Assembly: GCA_021813195.1 (NCBI GenBank)
Contig: JAKALI010000378.1
Coordinates: 1-5,064, forward strand
Reading direction: 5' to 3'
Length of the DNA stretch: 5,064 nt
Source: Pseudomonadota bacterium
Lineage (GTDB): Bacteria; Pseudomonadota; Alphaproteobacteria; Rhizobiales; Hyphomicrobiaceae
Positions within the stretch are counted from its first letter, which is position 1. Each line of letters starts with the position of its first letter. The translations under genes were made by a program, and so were the position numbers. Under the pieces are notes generated by a model. That model made no database searches. It was not told where the DNA came from and saw only the letters and a program-made list of their open reading frames with translations. Shown here in pieces: positions 1-5,064 of this stretch.

Positions 1-393
1 ATCCTCGTACCGCTGCTTTCAATCATCGATGATGCGCAGCTCCGGGAGGAGGTACGCGATTCGGTAAAGTCATTTGATCAGGATCTCTATGCGGAACGCT
101 CGGCATCCGCGGAAGCCGGCATATTGGAGATTCTTGCGGAGATGCTTGCGCAGAGAGACCGGGCGAATATTCCCGTTTCCGAAGTGACCGCCGCCTTTGT
201 CGGCCGGTTTGGACAAGAGTACGATAGGCCGATCACCAACCGGTTCATCGGCGGCATTCTGCGAAAGCGCCTCCGGCTCTCAACCTACAAGAGCCACGGG
301 GTCTACGTGATACCAGCGGCCGAGAAACCGAAGGTGGATCAGCTGTGCATCCGGTACGGTGTAGCTGAGCGGAGTATCGGTAGTGCGAAATAG
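1..393 (+). CDS. C-terminal part of an unrecognised protein with a probable winged-helix end (partial, 5' end outside window)
   Basis: The frame is open from the first base and ends at TAG 391-393, giving 130 residues of a longer protein. The TTG at 124 is in frame but has no convincing ribosome binding site, and the coding frame runs well upstream of it, so I treat the gene as truncated by the window edge. The first 50 residues are acidic and helical in character (IIDDAQLREEVRDSV). From about residue 40 comes a helix-rich stretch, then ITNRFIGGILRKRLRL followed by KSHGVYVIP. A basic helix followed by a short beta hairpin ending in a valine-tyrosine-valine strand is the pattern of a winged-helix fold, so DNA binding is a reasonable inference. 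Such modules close many larger proteins, including mobile-element ATPases and primases, but nothing here decides which one. The gene converges on the XRE regulator 71 bp downstream. Coding is fairly sure; function is unknown. Confidence 0.65.
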   Translation: MLVPLLSIIDDAQLREEVRDSVKSFDQDLYAERSASAEAGILEILAEMLAQRDRANIPVSEVTAAFVGRFGQEYDRPITNRFIGGILRKRLRLSTYKSHGVYVIPAAEKPKVDQLCIRYGVAERSIGSAK

Positions 394-464
394 CCGAAGA
401 ATTGTCGGTGCTGAACGAATTCCGCCTTGATCGATGTTTATCTGAACGGAAGATACGATTTGTT

Positions 465-1301
465 TCAGATGAGCGGCGGCGCACCATCGCCGATGGTGAG
501 CGCACGCGCTTCCTCGACAAACGATTTCCATTTCTTCGGCTGCAGCCCGAGTTGAAGCGCAACCGTTCGGACGGCGGACAAATCGTGCGTTCCGCTCATA
601 TTGAGCAGCGCCCCCCTTCGCCAGATTTCGTCCCAGTACCCCTGGAAGAAGGTCCGGAAAGGCGCGCCGGACACGCGGAGTCCCGGTCGGTGCTGCGGCG
701 GAACGCCCGTCCAATATGCACCCAATAGAAACTCGTCGTCGTCGAAGAAGTAGCCGCCCATCGCGGGAACGACCTCAGCCAATCCGGGGCAATAACTCTT
801 AACCCAGTATGCGCGGCCGTCGTAGCGGAGAATGTTTGAGAGTGTTTCTTGAAGTCGCCGGAGATTGTAGAAAATCTCGATGCGTTGCACTTCGAACGTG
901 CCGGACAACAGTCGTTCAGACACCAGCGCACGCCATTCCTTTTGAACGTGAGCGGCGGTCGTATAGGGCGCAGCCAGACGAAGCGCCCGAAGCTTCTGCC
1001 GTGCGCGCTTGGTAAGTTCAACAAGCATTTTGGGCATGTGCTCCATCGTGTCGATGAGTGTCGCCGTGATGGGCGGTGAATCTCGGTCCGCATCTCCTGT
1101 AAAGAGCGTCTCCAGATCGACGCCGAGCACTCGGGCAAGCTGTTCGCGATTTCTTACTCGCGCCAGATACTTGGCTGTTTCCCACGCGGCTACGGCGGTC
1201 ACATCGACCTGCAGCTGGGCTGCGACTTCGCCGCGGGAGAGGCCTCTTGTTTCCCGCAGACGCTTGATTCGTGCCCCGATCGTTCTGAGTTTCTGTCGCA
1301 T
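465..1301 (-). CDS. XRE-family helix-turn-helix transcriptional regulator with a large C-terminal domain
   Basis: This encodes 278 residues. Residues about 5-66 form an XRE/Cro-C1 type DNA-binding domain: GARIKRLRETRGLSRGEVAA gives helix 1 and the start of helix 2, the recognition helix lies at about 33-44 with Trp40-Glu41, and LARVLGVDLETLFTG closes the domain in the classical way. A helical linker (about 80-130) leads to a C-terminal domain (about 130-278) with strands around EVQRIEIFYNL and AYWVKSY, an acidic FFDDDEF, the arginine-rich turn HRPGLRVSGAPF, and aromatic FFQGYWDEIW. Its organisation recalls ligand-sensing or phospholipase-D-like effector domains fused to HTH regulators, but I cannot name the family. 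The ATG is preceded by AAGGGGA five bases upstream. The gene points away from the secretion locus and converges with the gene at the left edge. It is probably a cytoplasmic repressor or activator responding to an unknown signal; its targets are not shown by the sequence. Confidence 0.88.
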   Translation of the reverse strand: MRQKLRTIGARIKRLRETRGLSRGEVAAQLQVDVTAVAAWETAKYLARVRNREQLARVLGVDLETLFTGDADRDSPPITATLIDTMEHMPKMLVELTKRARQKLRALRLAAPYTTAAHVQKEWRALVSERLLSGTFEVQRIEIFYNLRRLQETLSNILRYDGRAYWVKSYCPGLAEVVPAMGGYFFDDDEFLLGAYWTGVPPQHRPGLRVSGAPFRTFFQGYWDEIWRRGALLNMSGTHDLSAVRTVALQLGLQPKKWKSFVEEARALTIGDGAPPLI

Positions 1302-1305
1302 GTCG

Positions 1306-1312
1306 TCCCCTT
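1306..1312 (-). promoter_or_regulatory. ribosome binding site of the XRE regulator
   Basis: Read on the minus strand this is AAGGGGA, with four bases (CGAC) before the ATG at 1301-1299 once the trailing A is counted in the site. It is purine-rich and well placed, and supports the chosen start over any internal one. Confidence 0.6.
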
Positions 1313-1319
1313 GATGCGT

Positions 1320-1356
1320 CGAATCTCGAAACTCCCGAAATCTCCCGGAAACTCTC
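1320..1356. repeat. four short imperfect tandem repeats, candidate operator of the XRE gene
   Basis: On the plus strand the units read CGAATCT (1320-1326), CGAAACTCC (1327-1335), CGAAATCTCC (1336-1345) and CGGAAACTCTC (1346-1356). Starts are 7, 9 and 10 bases apart, so the last three lie about one helical turn apart. They sit in the 5' untranslated region of the XRE regulator, 8-44 bases before its ribosome binding site. XRE proteins often bind repeated or dyad sites next to their own promoter, so an autoregulatory operator is a natural inference. The units are direct rather than inverted, which is less usual for a dimeric repressor, so chance similarity is possible. Confidence 0.35.
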
Positions 1357-1369
1357 TGTTGTCGAGATG

Positions 1370-1378
1370 AGAATAACA
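1370..1378 (-). promoter_or_regulatory. possible extended -10 promoter element for the XRE regulator
   Basis: The minus strand reads TGTTATTCT, an extended -10 (TGn) joined to TATTCT, which matches TATAAT at four of six positions. It lies in the most AT-rich stretch of the gap (around 1370-1390), and no good -35 is seen at 16-18 bases upstream. Transcription would start near 1360 and run straight into the 1320-1356 repeats. The match is weak. Confidence 0.22.
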
Positions 1379-1618
1379 GCTAAAAATGTAGAGCGCGAGC
1401 TAGTGACGGCCGTATTTAGGAATCACGGTGAATTGTAGCGGCGTGCGGTGCGATTAGGGACAGTAGGGGAAACCCGGACCTGGACGTGATCGCCGGTATT
1501 GGCGCGTTCATCACCGAAGAATAATCAAGGACGGCTCATACCCGTTGCAGCGGCTGCGCGAACCGGGTGCGTCACTGGAGGCGGGTGTCGGCCGCTTGCT
1601 AGAAAGTCGGCCAGTTCT

Positions 1619-1625
1619 GGAGGAG
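1619..1625 (+). promoter_or_regulatory. strong ribosome binding site for the 58-residue exported ORF
   Basis: GGAGGAG is followed by ATCG and then ATG at 1630. This near-perfect Shine-Dalgarno sequence is the main reason to accept the short ORF that follows as translated. Confidence 0.6.
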
Positions 1626-1629
1626 ATCG

Positions 1630-1806
1630 ATGAACGCTGTTTTCTATTGTCATGCGGCATCCGCCGCGCTTGCGTTTTCGGTCGTAACGGGGACTGGCAG
1701 CCTTCACGCGCAGGGCGTGACCGACTACAAGCCCGGCGAAGACGGGGGCCCGATCACCGGTTCTGCAAGCGGCGTCAATGGTGCCGCCGCTAGCGATGAG
1801 CGCTAG
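1630..1806 (+). CDS. small exported protein of 58 residues, unknown function (possibly a truncated gene)
   Basis: The ORF runs from ATG 1630 to TAG 1804-1806. Residues 1-27 look like a Sec signal peptide: a hydrophobic run rich in Ala and Val (ASAALAFSVVTG) and a likely cleavage site at LHA|QG. The n-region is unusual in having no Lys or Arg, only a histidine, and it contains one Cys (Cys7) that is not in a lipobox position. The mature part is about 31 residues, rich in Gly, Asp and Ala (GVTDYKPGEDGGPITGSASG), with no further Cys. Signal peptide, strong ribosome binding site and a frame continuous with both argue that it is translated. The mature part resembles the low-complexity N-terminus of a larger secreted protein, so the ORF may be the front of a gene cut short by a stop, or a true small secreted peptide. 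It precedes the TpsB gene by 180 bp on the same strand; a role in secretion is not shown. Confidence 0.5.
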   Translation: MNAVFYCHAASAALAFSVVTGTGSLHAQGVTDYKPGEDGGPITGSASGVNGAAASDER

Positions 1807-1815
1807 TACTTTTGG

Positions 1816-1835
1816 CATAGGCCGTTTGGCCGATG
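1816..1835 (+). terminator. short hairpin just after the small exported ORF, weak terminator candidate
   Basis: CAT-A-GGCC, loop GTTT, GGCC-G-ATG forms a seven-pair stem with one A-G mismatch, nine bases after the TAG of the small ORF. No uninterrupted T-run follows, only GTAATTGTTT about ten bases further, so factor-independent termination would be inefficient. It may instead be an mRNA 3' end stabiliser or chance. Confidence 0.25.
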
Positions 1836-1844
1836 ACCGTGTAA

Positions 1845-1873
1845 TTGTTTCTGTCGCACTCGTGGCATATGCT
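1845..1873 (+). promoter_or_regulatory. weak sigma-70 type promoter candidate upstream of the TpsB gene
   Basis: TTGTTT (1845-1850) and TATGCT (1868-1873) are separated by exactly 17 bases. The -35 matches TTGACA in only three positions, the -10 matches TATAAT in four. Spacing and position, between the two genes and just before a strong hairpin, are the only support. A transcript would begin near 1880. Confidence 0.22.
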
Positions 1874-1881
1874 GTTTCATT

Positions 1882-1900
1882 CGGTCGCCACTGGCGATCG
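1882..1900 (+). other. strong GC-rich hairpin in the leader of the TpsB gene
   Basis: CGGTCGCC, loop ACT, GGCGATCG gives eight consecutive pairs including one G-T wobble. It lies 74 bases before the ribosome binding site of the TpsB gene, immediately downstream of the weak promoter candidate. No T-run follows, so it is not a terminator. A stem-loop at the very 5' end of a message is known to protect mRNA, which is an inference here. Confidence 0.35.
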
Positions 1901-1973
1901 CGATGGAAAAATCGCTTGCCGGTACCGACTGGTTCTGGGGCGTCGGGTCGAAAAAGAAACCCACGACAAATGC

Positions 1974-1982
1974 AAAAGGAGG
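1974..1982 (+). promoter_or_regulatory. ribosome binding site that sets the GTG start of the TpsB gene
   Basis: AAAAGGAGG is followed by TGCC and GTG at 1987. This is a near-ideal Shine-Dalgarno sequence. The upstream in-frame ATG at 1903 has none; it directly follows a stable hairpin. Starting at 1987 also places a proper signal peptide at the N-terminus. Confidence 0.75.
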
Positions 1983-1986
1983 TGCC

Positions 1987-3711
1987 GTGAAGAAGCATCC
2001 GGAGGTGCGAGCATGGTCGCGCCAAGTAGCGCGAGCGCTCACGATTGTTGCGCTCTTCGGCGTGTTCGTTTCAGTCGTCAATGCCCAATCGATTCCCGGT
2101 CCTGCGAGCCCCGGCCGCATCGAGGAACGTTTCCAGCCCCAGCCTGTCCCGAAGGCCACGCCGGAGATCACGATTCCCGGTCCGGAGGCGCCGCCTGCGC
2201 CGGCCGAAGCGCTGAAGATTGAATTCGTGCTGAATGCCGTCGTCCTCGACGGCAGCACTGTGTACAGAACTGCCGACCTGGCGCCGCTCTATCGCGACCT
2301 CATCGGCAAGAAGATCTCCCTCGCCCAGGTCTTCACCTTGCGCGACGTTCTCACGGGCAAGTATCGGCGCGACGGCTACATCCTCTCGCAGGTAATCGTG
2401 CCGCCGCAGAAGGTCCCTGACGGCGTGGTCCACCTGCAGGCGGTGGAGGGCTACGTCGCCAACGTGAGCATTCAGGGCGATGCTCACGATTCCCGCGGCC
2501 TCATTGCCGACATGGCTGAGCGCATCAAAGCGGCTCGCCCGCTCACTGCAGCGGTGCTGGAGCGATATGTGCTCTTGATGCAGGATGTGCCCGGGCTGTC
2601 GGTTCGGACTGTCCTGCGTCCTGCTCAGAACGTACCCGGCGCGGCCGACCTCGATCTTGTGGTGACGCACAAAGCCATCACGGGCTACGCGTCGATTGAC
2701 GATCGCGGTTCCAAAGCCATCGGTCCGCTGCAGGCTCAAGCGGGGATAAATTTCAACTCCCTGTTCGGCCGCGACGACCGGACCGGATTCCAGTTAGCGA
2801 CCGTCAGCCCCACGCGCGAGTTGCAGTACGCTGCGCTCCAACATGACGAAGTTCTCACACCGGAAGGTACCCGCCTCAACCTCGCCGCAACTTACAGCCG
2901 TTCCCGGCCGCAGGGCGCCCTGGTCGATCTCAATCCGCTTGGCAACAGTCTGTCATTCCGTGCAGGCATCGACTACCCGGTGATTCGCTCGCCCGCACGC
3001 ACGCTCCGGGTTGGCGGTGCCTTTACCACGCTCAACAGCAGCGTCGATCTTCTCGATACCCGCTTCTCCGACGACAAGGTGCGGTACCTCTCCCTCACCG
3101 CGAGCTACGATGCTGCTGACACGCTATTCGGCGACAGCCGGCCGGCGAGCACCCTCGTCAACGCCGAGCTGAGCCAGGGGCTTGATATCCTCGGCGCCAC
3201 CAGGACCGGCTCGACGAACCTTAGCGTCGCCAATGGCCACAGCGACTTCACCCGCCTTACGATCGATCTGACACGTAATCAGAGCATTGCTGGCCGGTTC
3301 GGACTTGGGTTCGCAGCGGCGGCGCAGCTCGCCGGCGGGTCACTTCTCTCGGCTCAACGGTTTGGGCTCGGCGGCACGCGCATCGGCCGCGGCTACGAAC
3401 CCTCCGAAATCCTTGGCGATAACGGCCTCGCTGGCTCAATCGAGGCCCGGTACAACCTGCGCACCGGTAATACCGTATTCCTAAATCCACAGCTCTATGT
3501 CTTTTATGACGTCGGCAAGGTGTGGAACATCGATCCCGCAGCCGGCCAGCCGAAAAGCCAGTCCCTCGCCTCGGCCGGCCCGGGCGTGCGATTCGATTTG
3601 TCTCATCAGGTGTCAGTTGATATCGAACTGGCGGAGCCGCTGACCCGCGACATCGCTTCCCGCGCCAATCGGCACCCCCGCCTGTTGTTCAGTGTCGTCT
3701 CCCGTTTCTAG
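1987..3711 (+). CDS. two-partner secretion outer-membrane transporter (TpsB, ShlB/FhaC family)
   Basis: With the GTG start the protein has 574 residues, normal for the family (about 550-600). It forms the outer-membrane pore that recognises and exports one large TpsA exoprotein. Residues 1-34 are a Sec signal peptide (KKHPEVRAW basic region, TIVALFGVFVSVV core, cleavage near NAQ|S). A proline-rich segment (about 35-75) corresponds to the plug-helix and linker region. Two POTRA-like modules follow: about 79-157 (with YRRDGYILSQVIVPPQ, typical of POTRA_2 in ShlB-type proteins) and about 158-228. The barrel covers about 229-574 (opening ITGYASIDDRGSKAIG). The conserved loop-6 motif appears as GRGY at 467-470, with the key Arg468, and the conserved barrel motif as FYDVGKVW at 506-513. 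The last residue is Phe, as in the beta-signal read by the Bam machinery. An alternative ATG at 1903 would add 28 residues before the signal peptide and is less likely. The gene lies 11 bp before its probable substrate gene. Confidence 0.95.
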   Translation: MKKHPEVRAWSRQVARALTIVALFGVFVSVVNAQSIPGPASPGRIEERFQPQPVPKATPEITIPGPEAPPAPAEALKIEFVLNAVVLDGSTVYRTADLAPLYRDLIGKKISLAQVFTLRDVLTGKYRRDGYILSQVIVPPQKVPDGVVHLQAVEGYVANVSIQGDAHDSRGLIADMAERIKAARPLTAAVLERYVLLMQDVPGLSVRTVLRPAQNVPGAADLDLVVTHKAITGYASIDDRGSKAIGPLQAQAGINFNSLFGRDDRTGFQLATVSPTRELQYAALQHDEVLTPEGTRLNLAATYSRSRPQGALVDLNPLGNSLSFRAGIDYPVIRSPARTLRVGGAFTTLNSSVDLLDTRFSDDKVRYLSLTASYDAADTLFGDSRPASTLVNAELSQGLDILGATRTGSTNLSVANGHSDFTRLTIDLTRNQSIAGRFGLGFAAAAQLAGGSLLSAQRFGLGGTRIGRGYEPSEILGDNGLAGSIEARYNLRTGNTVFLNPQLYVFYDVGKVWNIDPAAGQPKSQSLASAGPGVRFDLSHQVSVDIELAEPLTRDIASRANRHPRLLFSVVSRF

Positions 3712-3717
3712 AGGGGG
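3712..3717 (+). promoter_or_regulatory. ribosome binding site of the TpsA gene
   Basis: AGGGGG begins the base after the TpsB stop codon (TAG 3709-3711) and sits five bases before ATG 3723. With only 11 bp between the genes there is no room for a promoter, so co-transcription and probable translational coupling follow. Confidence 0.7.
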
Positions 3718-3722
3718 TACTC

Positions 3723-5064
3723 ATGGTATATCCGCCGTCTTTCCGCACTTCCGCTCGGCATTCCATACGGACGCTCGTGGCGAGCCTTTTCGGTACCACC
3801 GCGCTGACCCTGGTTCCGACATTCGCGCAGGCGAACCCGCAGGGCGGGCAGGTTGTCGCCGGCTCCGCAACTATCGCCAGCCCTAGCCCCGCTAGCGTGG
3901 CGGTCACCCAGACGAGTCAGAAAGCCGTCATCAACTGGAATTCCTTCAGCATCCGTGCCGGCGAGCAGACCACCTTCGCCCAGCCTAATGCCCAGGCGAT
4001 CGCTCTTAATCGTGTTGTGGGCGTCGACCCGTCGCAGATCATGGGCGCACTCAAGGCGAACGGTCAGGTATGGCTCGTCAACCCAAATGGCATCGTCTTC
4101 GGTAAGACTGCCCAAGTGGATGTCGGCGGACTCCTCGCCACAACGCTCGACATCAGCAACCGCAACTTCATGGCCGGCAACTACAAGTTCACCAGCCCCG
4201 CGAATTCCGGCGCGATGGTGGTGAATGCCGGACGGATCACAGTGAACGACACCGGCCTTGCCGCCTTGGTGGCCCCAGGGGTCGGAAACTCCGGCGTCAT
4301 CATGGCCCGCCTCGGCAAGATCCAACTCGCCTCGGCAGCCGGCTTCACGGTCGATCTGAACGGTGACGGTACCTTCAATTTTCTGCTCGACAAGCAAGTG
4401 GCGCAGCAGATCGTCCGTGCCGACGGCACGACGCCATCGGCTGCCGTCACCAACGCGGGCAGCCTGATTGCTGACGGCGGCACCATCCTCCTGACCGCCA
4501 GCGCCGCCAAGGCGGTGGTGGACCACGCCATCGACATGGCGGGCTATGCGAGCGCTCGCAGCGCGAGTGTCCAGAGCGGGACGATCATCCTCGACGGCGG
4601 TACCGAGGGAACGGTTCAGGTATCAGGCACGCTCGACGCCTCGGCGCAAGGGCCAGGACAGAGTGGCGGCACGATCAAGGTATTGAGCGGCATGCAGAAT
4701 GGCACAGTGAATGTGTCCGGCACGCTGAACGCCAGTGCTCCGAACGGAGGCAACGGCGGCTTTATCGAAACGAGTGCGGCGCATGTCGAGGTAGCTGACT
4801 CAGCAAGAATCACCACCACCGCGCCCCTCGGCAAGACCGGCACCTGGCTCATTGATCCCCACGACTACACCATTGCCTCAACTAGCGGCGACATCACGGG
4901 AACTGCGCTCTCCACGCAGCTTGCAAGCAACAATGTCACCGTCATCAGCAGCTCCGGCGGGAGCGGCGTCAATGGCGACATCAACGTCAACGATGCAGTT
5001 AACTGGAGCGCAAATAAGTTGACATTGACTGCGGCTAATAATATCAACGTCAATGCAGTAATGA
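3723..5064 (+). CDS. two-partner secretion exoprotein, filamentous-haemagglutinin-like (TpsA, 3' end outside window)
   Basis: The frame is open from ATG 3723 to the window end, giving the first 447 residues of what is probably a much larger surface adhesin or exoprotein. Residues 1-37 are a Sec signal peptide with an Arg-rich start (FRTSARHSIR), core LVASLFGTTALTLV and cleavage near AQA|N. The mature N-terminus begins NPQGGQVVAGSATI, typical of the TPS secretion domain (about 38-280), which contains NWNSFSI at 71-77 and the hallmark NPNGIVFG at 120-127. This domain is what the partner's POTRA modules bind. After it come beta-helix-like repeats: QVSGTLDASA near 299 and NVSGTLNASA near 330. A TGTWLIDPHDYTIA segment (372-385) then opens a Ser, Asn and Thr-rich region. 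No Cys occurs in the visible part, as usual for TpsA proteins. Whether it is an adhesin, haemolysin or contact-dependent toxin depends on the unseen C-terminus. Confidence 0.95.
   Translation, partial: MVYPPSFRTSARHSIRTLVASLFGTTALTLVPTFAQANPQGGQVVAGSATIASPSPASVAVTQTSQKAVINWNSFSIRAGEQTTFAQPNAQAIALNRVVGVDPSQIMGALKANGQVWLVNPNGIVFGKTAQVDVGGLLATTLDISNRNFMAGNYKFTSPANSGAMVVNAGRITVNDTGLAALVAPGVGNSGVIMARLGKIQLASAAGFTVDLNGDGTFNFLLDKQVAQQIVRADGTTPSAAVTNAGSLIADGGTILLTASAAKAVVDHAIDMAGYASARSASVQSGTIILDGGTEGTVQVSGTLDASAQGPGQSGGTIKVLSGMQNGTVNVSGTLNASAPNGGNGGFIETSAAHVEVADSARITTTAPLGKTGTWLIDPHDYTIASTSGDITGTALSTQLASNNVTVISSSGGSGVNGDINVNDAVNWSANKLTLTAANNINVNAVM

Larger units (their letters stand above)
1313..1629. 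other. intergenic region between the divergent XRE regulator and the exported-protein locus
   Basis: No convincing gene is seen in these 317 bases. The left part (1313-1400) holds the XRE leader, its short repeats and an AT-richer patch. The plus strand at about 1433-1523 has a short open frame ending GIGAFITEE and TAA, with a stop just upstream and no start; it could be the eroded tail of a lost gene or chance. An imperfect dyad at 1541-1567 (CCCG..GCAG and CTGC..CGGG) has no following T-run. GTCGGCC occurs twice at about 1587-1612. No clear plus-strand promoter for the ORF at 1630 is visible. Confidence 0.5.

Noticed and set aside
440..470. Inverted repeat ATCTGAA / TTCAGAT in the convergent gap, as a bidirectional terminator.
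   Set aside because: The seven-pair stem is AT-rich with a 17-base loop, has no T-run on either side, and overlaps the last codons of the XRE gene. It is too weak to call.
1433..1523. Short plus-strand frame ending GIGAFITEE as the tail of a decayed gene.
   Set aside because: It has a stop just upstream, no start codon and too little sequence to assign to a family; kept only as a remark in the intergenic entry.
1541..1567. Imperfect dyad CCCG..GCAG / CTGC..CGGG as a terminator or operator.
   Set aside because: Pairing needs bulged bases in the right arm, no T-run follows, and no gene ends just upstream.
1778..1990. Plus-strand open frame of 70 codons with a hydrophobic stretch, starting inside the small exported ORF.
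   Set aside because: It has no ribosome binding site at its ATG, overlaps the better supported ORF at its start and the tpsB start at its end, and has an Arg-rich, low-order C-terminus typical of a chance frame in GC-rich DNA.
2071..2739. Minus-strand open frame (222 codons) opposite the TpsB gene.
   Set aside because: It is antisense to the POTRA region, with no recognisable domain and no ribosome binding site of note; a shadow of high GC codon bias.
3708..4526. Long minus-strand open frame (272 codons) opposite the TpsA gene.
   Set aside because: It lies antisense to the TPS domain, whose motifs are unambiguous. Its composition (Gly, Arg, Asp, His-rich) is that of a shadow frame.
1..5064. 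CRISPR arrays, tRNA or rRNA genes, insertion sequence ends.
   Set aside because: No regularly spaced repeats, cloverleaf-like sequence, rRNA-like stretch, transposase frame or matching terminal inverted repeats were seen by reading both strands.

Overview
The window is GC-rich (roughly 60% by eye) and looks like a pseudomonadotal chromosome or genomic island. The evidence is the GC-biased third positions, strong Shine-Dalgarno sites, a GTG start and a Gram-negative outer-membrane secretion pair. The families fit an alpha- or betaproteobacterium, but the sequence alone does not fix the genus.

Layout. Positions 1-393 hold the 3' end of a plus-strand gene of unknown function, whose C-terminus looks like a winged-helix/DNA-binding module. 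A 71-bp convergent gap separates it from a minus-strand XRE-family regulator (465-1301). That regulator has an N-terminal helix-turn-helix and a long C-terminal domain I cannot firmly name. Its 5' region carries a set of short near-repeats (1320-1356) between a possible extended -10 and the ribosome binding site, a plausible autoregulatory operator. From 1313 to 1629 I see no convincing gene.

The right two thirds form an exported-protein locus on the plus strand. First comes a 58-residue ORF with a signal peptide and a strong ribosome binding site (1630-1806). A 180-bp leader follows, with two hairpins and a weak promoter candidate. Next is a TpsB/ShlB-family outer-membrane transporter (1987-3711, GTG start) with signal peptide, proline-rich linker, two POTRA-like modules and a 16-strand-type barrel ending in phenylalanine. 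Eleven bases later a TpsA exoprotein begins (3723), which is open through the right edge (447 residues seen). It carries a signal peptide, the TPS secretion domain with the NPNG motif, and the first beta-helical repeats.

How they work together. The TpsA precursor would cross the inner membrane by Sec, be recognised in the periplasm through its TPS domain by the POTRA modules of the partner, and be threaded through the barrel to fold as a beta-helix at the surface. The two genes are almost certainly co-transcribed and probably translationally coupled. Whether the divergently oriented XRE regulator or the small exported protein takes part is unproven. I did not find strong evidence of a wholly new system. 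The least explained items are the regulator's C-terminal domain, the small exported ORF, the structured leader and the left-edge protein.
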